Below, piece after piece: positions 1-11,215 of a stretch of 64,000 nucleotides of DNA. The position numbers were made by a program, and so were the translations under genes. The notes under the pieces are model-generated. The model saw only the letters and a program-made list of their open reading frames with translations. It was not told where the DNA came from and searched no databases. The stretch covers positions 27,869,501-27,933,500 of the forward strand of contig CP114481.1 in NCBI GenBank assembly GCA_027186245.1. Reading direction: 5' to 3'. Source of the stretch: Coriaria nepalensis. Lineage: Eukaryota; Streptophyta; Magnoliopsida; Cucurbitales; Coriariaceae. Each line of letters starts with the position of its first letter. Positions within the stretch are counted from its first letter, which is position 1.

Positions 1-34
1 ACCATGTCATTGAGGCTCTTCAAGTCATTTAATC

Positions 35-176
35 ATTATAAATTAATTCGAACGAATTATATTTTTGTCCTTCAAACATGATTTGCTTACATAACCTCCA
101 ATTAATCTATTGAATACAACAATGCATTATTTTAGCCTTAAAGAGCATATCATTCAGTCTTTTGATATCATTAAAT
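35..176 (+). repeat. Subunit A of the 421-bp unit (reference copy)
   Basis: First of the three related subunits, 142 bp, beginning 'attataaatt'. It carries the dyad 'aattcgaacgaatt', then 'cttcaaacatgattt', 'acataacc', 'ctattgaatacaac', 'atgcattattttagcc' and ends 'gatatcattaaat'. These landmarks line up in order with landmarks in B and C. By eye about three quarters of core bases match C. Across the array A differs mainly at the dyad, at 'cctcc/cctgc/cttgc' after 'acataa', and at 'aatacaac/aatataac/aagacaac'. The same boundaries shifted by 421 bp describe A in later units. Confidence 0.9.
44..59. repeat. A-subunit dyad, 16-bp inverted repeat (representative)
   Basis: The sequence taattcg-aa-cgaatta has perfect 7-bp complementary arms around a 2-bp spacer. 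It lies near the start of subunit A and recurs once per unit in most units. The equivalent sites in B ('cttcgaactaattc') and C ('cttcagacgaaattc') do not form the dyad. Variants break it: 'ttgaacg' in about half of the units before 5.2 kb, 'tcggacgaatc' at 11.4-13.5 kb, and 'tcgaaataatc' in scattered units after 52 kb. Where the preceding bases are 'aatg' it also makes an EcoRI site (GAATTC). Protein binding is possible but nothing here shows it. Confidence 0.6.
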
Positions 177-319
177 TGTTTGAAAGCACTTCGAACTAAT
201 TCTATTATTGCATTTAAAACTCGACTTTCATACATAACTTGCAATTGATCTACTGGAGGCAACTATTCATTTTTTTAGTGTTAAAGTGATATTATTGCAC
301 CTCGTTTACTCATTAAATC
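177..319 (+). repeat. Subunit B of the 421-bp unit (reference copy)
   Basis: Second subunit, 143 bp, beginning 'tgtttgaaagcac'. It contains 'cttcgaactaattc', 'gactttcatgcataac' (here 'catacataac'), 'ttgcaattgatctact', and a seven-T run in 'catttttttagtg', and ends 'tactcattaaat'. It aligns to A and C at 'ataac', at 'gatcta.tgaaggcaac', at 'atgcat' and at the closing 'cattaaat'. The 'ataac' anchors fall at 91 (A), 234 (B) and 370 (C), giving spacings of 143, 136 and 142 bp. Most small length changes in the array fall in B: six or eight Ts, or 'gctttttaaaac' in place of 'gcatttaaaac'. Confidence 0.9.
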
Positions 320-455
320 ATTCTAAATCACTTCAGACGAAATTTGCCTTTTAAACATGACTTTCGTGCATAACTTGCAGTTGATCTATTGAAGGCAACT
401 ATCCATTTACTTAGCCTTAAAATCATGTCATTGAGGCTCTTCTAGTCATTAAATC
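320..455 (+). repeat. Subunit C of the 421-bp unit (reference copy)
   Basis: Third subunit, 136 bp, beginning 'attctaaatcacttcagac'. It contains 'gccttttaaacatgac', 'gtgcataacttgcag', 'ttgatctattgaaggcaac' and 'catttacttagcc', and ends 'ctagtcattaaatc'. It is the subunit most like A in its second half: 'tagccttaaa' and 'atgtcatt' match 'tagccttaaagagcatatcatt' in position. It is the shortest subunit, and the one large deletion in the array (39580-39864) removes exactly the B-to-C spacing of 136 bp, which supports treating these as equivalent repeat registers. Confidence 0.9.
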
Positions 456-3400
456 ATTATAAATTAATTTGAACGAATTATATTTTTGTCCTTCAAACAT
501 GATTTGCTTACATAACCTCCAATTAATCTATTGAATACAACAATGCATTATTTTAGCCTTAAAGAGCATATCATTCAGTCTTTTGATATCATGAAATTGT
601 TTGAAAGCACTTCGAACTAATTCTATTATTGCATTTAAAACACGACTTTCATGCATAACTTGCAATTGATATACTGAAGGCAACTATGCATTTTTTTAGT
701 TGTAAAGTGATATTATTGCATTTCTTTTACTCATTAAATCATTCTAAATCACTTCAGACGAAATTCGCCTTTTAAACATGACCTTCGCGCATAACTTGCA
801 GTTGATCTTTTGAAGGCAACTATACATTTACTTAGCGTTAAAACCATGTCATTGAGGCTCTTCAAGTCATTTAATCATTATAAATTAATTCGAACGAATT
901 ATATTTTTGTCCTTCAAACATGATTTGCTTACATAACCTCCAATTAATCTATTGAATACAACAATGCATTATTTTAGCCTTAAAGAGCATATCATTCAGT
1001 CTTTTGATATCATTAAATTGTTTGAAAGCACTTCGAACTAATTCTATTATTGCATTTAAAACTCGACTTTCATACATAACTTGCAATTGATCTACTGGAG
1101 GCAACTATTCATTTTTTTAGTGTTAAAGTGATATTATTGCACCTCGTTTACTCATTAAATCATTCTAAATCACTTCAGACGAAATTTGCCTTTTAAACAT
1201 GACTTTCGTGCATAACTTGCAGTTGATCTATTGAAGGCAACTATCCATTTACTTAGCCTTAAAATCATGTCATTGAGGCTCTTCTAGTCATTAAATCATT
1301 ATAAATTAATTTGAACGAATTATATTTTTGTCCTTCAAACATGATTTGCTTACATAACCTCCAATTAATCTATTGAATACAACAATGCATTATTTTAGCC
1401 TTAAAGAGCATATCATTCAGTCTTTTGATATCATTAAATTGTTTGAAAGCACTTCGAACTAATTCTATTATTGCATTTAAAACTCGACTTTCATACATAA
1501 CTTGCAATTGATCTACTGGAGGCAACTATTCATTTTTTTAGTGTTAAAGTGATATTATTGCACCTCGTTTACTCATTAAATCATTCTAAATCACTTCAGA
1601 CGAAATTTGCCTTTTAAACATGACTTTCGTGCATAACTTGCAGTTGATCTATTGAAGGCAACTATCCATTTACTTAGCCTTAAAATCATGTCATTGAGGC
1701 TCTTCTAGTCATTAAATCATTATAAATTAATTTGAACGAATTATATTTTTGTCCTTCAAACATGATTTGCTTACATATCCTCCAATTAATCTATTGAATA
1801 CAACAATGCATTATTTTAGCCTTAAAGACCATATCATTCAGTCTTTTGATATCATTAAATTGTTTGAAAGCACTTCGAACTAATTCTATTATTGCATTTA
1901 AAACACGACTTTCATGCATAACTTGCAATTGATATACTGAAGGCAACTATGCATTTTTTTAGTGTTAAAGTGATATTATTGCATTTCTTTTACTCATTAA
2001 ATCATTCTAAATCACTTCAGACGAAATTCGCCTTTTAAACATGACCTTCGCGCATAACTTGCAGTTGATCTTTTGAAGGCAACTATACATTTACTTAGCG
2101 TTAAAACCATGTCATTGAGGCTCTTCAAGTCATTTAATCATTATAAATTAATTCGAACGAATTATATTTTTGTCCTTCAAACATGATTTGCTTACATAAC
2201 CTCCAATTAATCTATTGAATACAACAATGCATTATTTTAGCCTTAAAGAGCATATCATTCAGTCTTTTGATATCATTAAATTGTTTGAAAGCACTTCGAA
2301 CTAATTCTATTATTGCATTTAAAACTCGACTTTCATACATAACTTGCAATTGATCTACTGGAGGCAACTATTCATTTTTTTAGTGTTAAAGTGATATTAT
2401 TGCACCTCGTTTACTCATTAAATCATTCTAAATCACTTCAGACGAAATTTGCCTTTTAAACATGACTTTCGTGCATAACTCGCAGTTGATCTATTGAAGG
2501 CAACTATCCATTTACTTAGCCTTAAAATCATGTCATTGAGGCTCTTCTAGTCATTAAATCATTATAAATTAATTTGAACGAATTATATTTTTGTCCTTCA
2601 AACATGATTTGCTTACATAACCTCCAATTAATCTATTGAATACAACAATGCATTATTTTAGCCTTAAAGAGCATATCATTCAGTCTTTTGATATCATTAA
2701 ATTGTTTGAAAGCACTTCGAACTAATTCTATTATTGCATTTAAAACACGACTTTCATGCATAACTTGCAATTGATATACTGAAGGCAACTATGCATTTTT
2801 TTAGTGTTAAAGTGATATTATTGCATTTCTTTTACTCATTAAATCATTCTAAATCACTTCAGACGAAATTCGCCTTTTAAACATGACCTTCGCGCATAAC
2901 TTGCAGTTGATCTTTTGAAGGCAACTATCCATTTACTTAGCGTTAAAACCATGTCATTGAGGCTCTTCAAGTCATTTAATCATTATAAATTAATTCGAAC
3001 GAATTATATTTTTGTCCTTCAAACATGATTTGCTTACATAACCTCCAATTAATCTATTGAATACAACAATGCATTATTTTAGCCTTAAAGAGCATATCAT
3101 TCAGTCTTTTGATATCATTAAATTGTTTGAAAGCACTTCGAACTAATTCTATTATTGCATTTAAAACTCGACTTTCATACATAACTTGCAATTGATCTAC
3201 TGGAGGCAACTATTCATTTTGTTAGTGTTAAAGTGATATTATTGCACCTCGTTTACTCATTAAATCATTCTAAATCACTTCAGACGAAATTTGCCTTTTA
3301 AACATGACTTTCGTGCATAACTTGCAGTTGATCTATTGAAGGCAACTATCCATTTACTTAGCCTTAAAATCATGTCATTGAGGCTCTTCTAGTCATTAAA

Positions 3401-5170
3401 TCATTATAAATTAATTTGAACGAATTATATTTTTGTCCTTCAAACATGATTTGCTTACATAACCTCCAATTAATCTATTGAATACAACAATGCATTATTT
3501 TAGCCTTAAAGAGCATATCATTCAGTCTTTTGATATCATTAAATTGTTTGAAAGCACTTCGAACTAATTCTATTATTGCATTTAAAACTCGACTTTCATA
3601 CATAACTTGCAATTGATCTACTGGAGGCAACTATTCATTTTTTTAGTGTTAAAGTGATATTATTGCACCTCGTTTACTCATTAAATCATTCTAAATCACT
3701 TCAGACGAAATTTGCCTTTTAAACATGACTTTCGTGCATAACTTGCAGTTGATCTATTGAAGGCAACTATCCATTTACTTAGCCTTAAAATCATGTCATT
3801 GAGGCTCTTCTAGTCATTAAATCATTATAAATTAATTTGAACGAATTATATTTTTGTCCTTCAAACATGATTTGCTTACATAACCTCCAATTAATCTATT
3901 GAATACAACAATGCATTATTTTAGCCTTAAAGAGCATATCATTCAGTCTTTTGATATCATTAAATTGTTTGAAAGCACTTCGAACTAATTCTATTATTGC
4001 ATTTAAAACACGACTTTCATGCATAACTTGCAATTGATATACTGAAGGCAACTATGCATTTTTTTAGTGTTAAAGTGATATTATTGCATTTCTTTTACTC
4101 ATTAAATCATTCTAAATCACTTCAGACGAAATTCGCCTTTTAAACATGACCTTCGCGCATAACTTGCAGTTGATCTTTTGAAGGCAACTATCCATTTACT
4201 TAGCGTTAAAACCATGTCATTGAGGCTCTTCAAGTCATTTAATCATTATAAATTAATTCGAACGAATTATATTTTTGTCCTTCAAACATGATTTGCTGAC
4301 ATAACCTCCAATTAATCTATTGAATACAACAATGCATTATTTTAGCCTTAAAGAGCATATCATTCAGTCTTTTGATATCATTAAATTGTTTGAAAGCACT
4401 TCGAACTAATTCTATTATTGCATTTAAAACTCGACTTTCATACATAACTTGCAATTGATCTACTGGAGGCAACTATTCATTTTGTTAGTGTTAAAGTGAT
4501 ATTATTGCACCTCGTTTACTCATTAAATCATTCTAAATCACTTCAGACGAAATTTGCCTTTTAAACATGACTTTCGTGCATAACTTGCAGTTGATCTATT
4601 GAAGGCAACTATCCATTTACTTAGCCTTAAAATCATGTCATTGAGGCTCTTCTAGTCATTAAATCATTATAAATTAATTTGAACGAATTATATTTTTGTC
4701 CTTCAAACATGATTTGCTTACATAACCTCCAATTAATCTATTGAATACAACAATGCATTATTTTAGCCTTAAAGAGCATATCATTCAGTCTTTTGATATC
4801 ATTAAATTGTTTGAAAGCACTTCGAACTAATTCTATTATTGCATTTAAAACTCGACTTTCATACATAACTTGCAATTGATCTACTGGAGGCAACTATTCA
4901 TTTTTTTAGTGTTAAAGTGATATTATTGCACCTCGTTTACTCATTAAATCATTCTAAATCACTTCAGACGAAATTTGCCTTTTAAACATGACTTTCGTGC
5001 ATAACTTGCAGTTGATCTATTAAAGGCAACTATCCATTTACTTAGCCTTAAAATCATGTCATTGAGGCTCTTCTAGTCATTAAATCATTATAAATTAATT
5101 TGAACGAATTATATTTTTGTCCTTCAAACATGATTTGCTTACATAACCTCCAATTAATCTATTGAATACA

Positions 5171-8100
5171 CCAATGCATTATTTTAGCTTTAAAGAGCGT
5201 ATCATTCAGGCTTTTGATATCATTAAATTGTTTGAAAGCACTTCGAACTAATTCTATTATTGCATTTAAAACACGACTTTCATGCATAACTTGCAATTGA
5301 TCTACTGAAGGCAACTATGCATTTTTTTAGTGTTAAAGTGATATTATTGCATTCCTTTTACTCATTAAATCATTCTAAATCACTTCAGACGAAATTCACC
5401 TTTTAAACCTGACTTTCGTGCATAAGTTGCAGTTGATCAATTGAAAGCAACTATACATTTACTTAGACTTAAAATCATGTCATTGAGGCTCTTCTAGTCA
5501 TTAAATCATTATCAATGAATTCGAACGAATTTTATTTTTGCCTTTCAAACATGATTTTCTTACATAACTTGCAATTAATCTATTGAAGACAACAATGCAT
5601 TATTTTAGCCTTAAAGAGCATATCATTCAGTCTTTTTATATCATTAAATTGTTTGAAAGCACGTCGAACTAATTCTATTATTGCATTTAAAACACGACTT
5701 TCATGCATAACTTGCAATTGATCTACTAAAGGCAACTATGCATTTTTTTAGTGTTAAAGTGATATTATTGCATTTCTTTTACTCATTAAATCATTCTAAA
5801 TCACTTCAGACGAAATTCACCTTTTAAACATGACCTTCGCGCATAACTTGCAGTTGATCTTTTGAAGGCAACTATACATTTACTTAGCCTTAAAACCATG
5901 TCATTGAGGCTCTTCTAGTCATTAAATCATTATAAATTAATTCGACCGAATTATATTTTTGTCCTTCAAACATGATTTGCTTACAAAACCTACAATTAAT
6001 CTATTGAATACAACAATGCATTATTTTAGCTTTAAAGAGCATATCATTCAGTCTTTTGATATCATTAAATTGTTTGAAAGCACTTCGAACTAATTCTATT
6101 ATTGCATTTAAAACACGACTTTCATACATAACTTGCAATTGATCTGCTGGAGACAACTATTCATTTTTTTAGTGTTAAAGTGATATTATTGCACCTCGTT
6201 TACTCATTAAATCATTCTAAATCACTTCAGACGAAATTTGCCTTTTAAACATGACTTTCGTGCATAACTTGCAGTTGATATATTGAAGGCAACTATCCAT
6301 TTACTTAGCCTTAAAATCATGTCATTGAGGCTCTTCTAGTCATTAAATCAATATAAATTAATTTAAACGAATTATATTTTTGTCCTTCAAACATGATTTG
6401 CTTACATAACCTCCAATTAATCTATTGAATACAACAATGCATTATTTTACCTTTAAAGAGCATATCATTCAGTCTTTTGATATCATTAAATTGTTTGAAA
6501 GCACTTCGAACTAATTCTATTATTGCATTTAAAACACGACTTTCATGCATAACTTGCAATTGATCTACTGAAGGCAGCTATGCATTTTTTTTAGTGTTAA
6601 AGTGACATATTGAATTTCTTTTACTCATTAAATCATTCTAAATCACTTCAGACGAAATTCACCTTTTAAACATGACCTTCGCGCATAACTTGCAGTTGAT
6701 CTTTTGAAGGCAACTATACATTTACTTCGCCTTAAAACCATGTCATTGAGGCTCTTCTAGTCATTAAATCATTATAAATTAATTCTAACGAATTATATTT
6801 TTGTCCTTCAAACACGATTTGCTTACATAACCTGCAATTAATCTATTGAATACAACAATGCATTATTTTAGCTTTCAAGAGCATATCATTCAGTCTTTCG
6901 ATATCGTTAAATTGTTTGAAAGCACTTCGAACTAATTCTATTATTGCATTTAAAACACGACTTTCATGCATAACTTGCAATTGATCTACTGAAGGCAACT
7001 ATTCATTTTTTTAGTGTTAAAGTGATATTATTGCATCTCGTTTACTCATTAAATCATTCTAAATCACTTCAGATGAAATTCGCCTTTTAAACATGACTTT
7101 CGTGCATAACTTGCAGATGATCTATTGAAGGCAACTACACATTTACTTAGACTTAAAATCATGTCATTAAGGCTCTTGTAGTCATTAAATCATTATAAAT
7201 TAATTCGAACGAATTATATTTTTGTCCTTCAAACATGATTTGCTTACATAACATGCAATTAATCTATTGAATCCAACAATGCATTATTTTAGCTTTAAAG
7301 AGCATATCATTCTGTCTTTTGATATCATTAAATTGTTTGAAAGCACTTCGAACTAATTCTATTATTGCATTTAAAACACGACTTTCATGCATAACTTGCG
7401 ATTGATCTACTGAAGGCAACTATTCATTTTTTTAGTGTTAAAGTTATATTATTGCATCTCGTTTACTCATTAAATCATTCTAAATCACTTCAGACGAAAT
7501 TTGCCTTTTAAACCTGACTTTCGTGCATAATTTGCTGTTGATCTATTGAAGGCAACTACACATTTACTTAGACTTAAAATCATGTCATTAAGGCTCTTGT
7601 AGTCATTAAATGATTATCAATGAATTCGAACGAATTTTATTTTTGCCTTTCAAACATGATTTTCTTACATAACTCGCAATTAATCTATTGAAGACAACAA
7701 TGCATTATTTTAACCTTAAAGAGCATATCATTCAGTCTTTTGATATCATTAAATTGTTTGAAAGCACTTCGAACTAATTCTATTATTGCATTTAAAACAT
7801 GACTTTCATGCATAACTTGCAATTGATCTACTGAAGGCAACTATGCATTTTTTTAGTGATAAAGTCATATTATTGCATCTCGTTTACTCATTAAATCATT
7901 CTACATCACTTCAGACGAAATTCACCTTTTAAACCTGACTTTCGTGCATAACTTGCTGTTGATCTATTGAAGGCAACTAGACATTTACTTAGACTTAAAA
8001 TCATGTCATTAAGGCTCTTGTAGTCATTAAATGATTATCAATGAATTCGAACGAATTTTATTTTTGCCTTTCAAACATGATTTTCTTACATAACTCGCAA

Positions 8101-11100
8101 TTAATCTATTGAAGACAACAATGCATTATTTTAGCCTTAAAGAGCATATCATTCAGTCTTTTGATATCATTAAATTGTTTGAAAGCACTTCGAACTAATT
8201 CTATTATTGCATTTAAAACATGACTTTCATGCATAACTTGCAATTGATCTACTGAAGGCAACTATGCATTTTTTTAGTGTTAAAGTGATATTATTGCATT
8301 TCTCTTACTCATTAAATCATTCTAAATCACTTCAGACGAAATTCGCCTTTTAAACATGACTTTCGTGCATAACTTGCAGTTGATCTATTGAAGGCAACTA
8401 TCCATTTACTTAGCCTTAAAATCATGTCATTGAGGCTCTTCTAGTCATTAAATCATTATAAATTAATTCGAACGAATTACATTTTTGTCCTTCAGACATG
8501 ATTAGCTTACATAACCTGCAATTAATCTATTGAATACAACAATGCATTATTTTAGCCTTAAAGAGCATATCATTCAGTCTTTTGATATCATTAAATTGTT
8601 TGAAAGCACTTCGAACTAATTCTATTGTTGCATTTAAAACATGACTTTGATGCATAACTTGCAATTGATCTACTGAAGGCAACTATGCATTTTTTTAGTG
8701 TTAAACTCATATTATTGCATCTCTTTTACTCATTAAATCATTCTAAATAACTTTAGACGAAATTTGCCTTTTCAATATGACCTTCGTGCATAACTTGCAG
8801 TTGATCTATTGAACGCAACTATACATTTACTTAGCCTTAAAATCATGTCATTGAGGCTCTTCTAGTCATTAAATCATTATAAATGAATTCGAACGAATTA
8901 TATTTTTGCCCTTCAAAAATGACTTGCTTACATAATCTGCAATTAATCTATTGAAAACAACAATGCATTATTTTAGCCTTAAAGAGCATATCATTCAGTC
9001 TTTTGATATCATTAAATTGTTTGAAAGCACTTCGAACTAATTCTATTATTGCATTTAAAACACGACTTTCATGCATAACTTGCAATTGATATACTGAAGG
9101 CAACTATGCATTTTTTTAGTGTTAAAGTGATATTATTGCATTTCTCTTACTCATTAAATCATTCTAAATCACTTCAGACGAAATTCGCCTTTTAAACATG
9201 ACTTTCGTGCATAACTTGCAGTTGATCTATTGAAGGCAACTATCCATTTACTTAGCCTTAAAATCATGTCATTGAGGCTCTTCTAGTCATTAAATCATTA
9301 TAAATTAATTCGAACGAATTACATTTTTGTCCTTCAGACATGATTTGCTTACATAACCTGCAATTAATCTATTGAATACAACAATGCATTATTTTAGCCT
9401 TAAAGAGCATCTCATTCAGTCTTTTGATATCATTAAATTGTTTGAAAGCACTTCGAACTAATTTTATTATTGCATTTAAAACACGACTTTCATGGGTAAC
9501 TTGCAATTGATCTACTGAAGGCAACTATGCATTTTTTTAGTGTTAAACTCATATTATTGCATCTCTTTTACTCATTAAATCATTCTAAATAACTTTAGAC
9601 GAAATTTGCCTTTTCAACATGACCTTCGTGCATAACTTGCAGTTGATCTATTGAACGCAACTATACATTTACTTAGCCTTAAAATCATGTCATTGAGGCT
9701 CTTCTAGTCATTAAATCATTATAAATGAATTCGAACGAATTATATTTTTGCCCTTCAAAAATGACTTGCTTACATAATCTACAATTAATCTATTGAAAAC
9801 AACAATGCATTATTTTAGCCTTAAAGAGCATATCATTCAGTCTTTTGATATCATTAAATTGTTTGAAAGCACTGCGAACTAATTCTATTTTTGCATTTAA
9901 AACACGACTTTCATGCATAACTTGCAATTGATCTACTGAAGGCAACTATGCATTTTTTTAGTGTTAAAGTCATATTATTGCATCTCTTTTACTCATTAAA
10001 TCATTCTAAATAACTTTAGACGAAATTTGCCTTTTCAACATGACTTTCGTGCGTAAATTGCAGTTGATCTATTGAACGCAACTATACATTTACTTAGCCT
10101 TAAAATCATGTCATTGAGGCTCTTCTAGTCATTAAATCATTATAAATGAATTCGAACGAATTATATTTTTGCCCTTCAAAAATGACTTGCTTACATAACC
10201 TGCAATTAATCTATTGAATACAACAATGCATTATTTTAGCCTTAAAGAGCATATCATTCAGTCTTTTGATATCATTAAATTGTTTGAAAGCACTTCGAAC
10301 TAATTCTATTATTGCATTTAAAACATGACTTTGATGCATAACTTGCAATTGATCTACTGAAGGCAACTATGCATTTTTTTAGAGTTAAACTCATATTATT
10401 GCATCTCTTTTACTCATTAAATCATTCTAAATCACTTCAGACGAAATTCACCTTTTAAACATGACTTTCATGCATAACTTGCAGTTGATCTATTGAAAGT
10501 AACTATGCATTTACTTAGCCTTAAAAGCATGTTATTGAGGCTCTTCTAGTCAATAAATCATTATAAATGAATTCGAACGAATTATAATTTTGCCCTTCAA
10601 AAATGACTTGCTTACATAGCCTGCAATTAATCTATTGAATACAACAATGCATTATTTTAGCCTTAAAGAGCATATCATTCAGTCTTTTGATATCATTAAA
10701 TTGTTTGAAAGCACTTCGAACTAATTCTATTGTTGCATTTAAAACATGACATTGATGCATAACTTGCAATTGATCTACTGAAGGCAACTATGCATTTTTT
10801 TAGTGTTAAACTCATATTATTGCATCTCTTTTACTCATTAAATCATTCTAAATCACTTCAGACGAAATTCACCTTTTAAACATGACTTTCGTGCATAACT
10901 TGCAGTTGATCTATTGAAAGTAACTATGCATTTACTTAGCCTTAAAAGCATGTCATTGAGGCTCTTGTAGTCATTAAATCATTATAAATGAATTCGAACT
11001 AATTATGTTTTTGCCCTTCAAAAATGACTTGCTTACATAGCCTGCAATTACTCTATTGAATACAACAATGCATTATTTTAGCCTTAAACAGCATATCATT

Positions 11101-11215
11101 CAGTCTTTTGATATCATTAAATTGTTTGAAAGCACTTCGAACTAATTCTATTATTGCATTTAAACCATGACTTTCATGCATAACTTGCAATTGATCTACT
11201 GAAGGCAACTATGCA
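5171..11215. repeat. Diverged 421-bp units without one dominant higher-order period
   Basis: Units beginning at 5053, 5474, 5895 and every 421 bp to 10947 keep exact unit length but differ from each other far more than those before 5.17 kb. Local kinships are visible: the units at 7579 and 8000 share 'ggctcttgtagtc' with 'aaatgattatcaatg' and 'acgaattttattttt'; the units at 10526 and 10947 share 'aaaagcatg' and both end 'gaaagtaactatgcat'. The unit at 6316 has compensating single-base changes (eight Ts, then 'gacatattgaatt'), keeping 421 bp. This looks like an older part of the array. I see no gene, RNA or mobile element in it. Confidence 0.85.
8421..10104. repeat. Two copies of an 842-bp dimer of 421-bp units
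   Basis: Units at 8421 and 8842 are repeated as units at 9263 and 9684. The first member of each pair has 'gaattacatttttgtcc' followed by 'ttcagacatgatt'; the second has 'cttcaaaaatgacttgc', 'cataatct.c' and 'attgaaaacaac'. The C tail before each pair is also shared ('gcatttctcttactc' then 'aactatcc'), so the duplicated segment probably begins near 8.29 kb. The unit at 10105 repeats the 'aaaaatgacttgc' A subunit again. The copies differ at several positions, so the duplication is older than the P/Q repeats. Confidence 0.75.

Larger units (their letters stand above)
1..5170. repeat. Young sub-array built from two unit variants, P and Q
   Basis: Twelve nearly identical units and the start of a thirteenth. 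Read as B+C plus the next A, only two variants occur. P has 'actcgactttcatac', 'ctggaggcaac', 'gcacctcg' and 'aatttgcc', and is followed by 'atcatg...ctag...ttgaacg'. Q has 'acacgactttcatgc', 'gatatactgaagg', 'gcatttctttt' and 'gaccttcgcgc', and is followed by 'accatg...caag...tcgaacg'. The order from the first unit is P Q P P Q P Q P P Q P P Q-like, so 842-bp PQ and 1263-bp PPQ groups are mixed. All share 'acctccaatt' (once 'atcctccaatt'), which I did not see elsewhere. Copies of one variant differ by about 0-3 bases, so this is among the youngest parts. The groups starting at 2948 and 4211 share 'cattttgttag', marking a recent 1263-bp duplication. No gene is present. Confidence 0.9.

Noticed and set aside
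234..300. Seven-T run in subunit B as a Pol III terminator with upstream promoter boxes
   Set aside because: No A-box or B-box arrangement could be found in the unit; 'cttcgaactaattc' only superficially resembles a B-box and lacks the flanking G and C positions.
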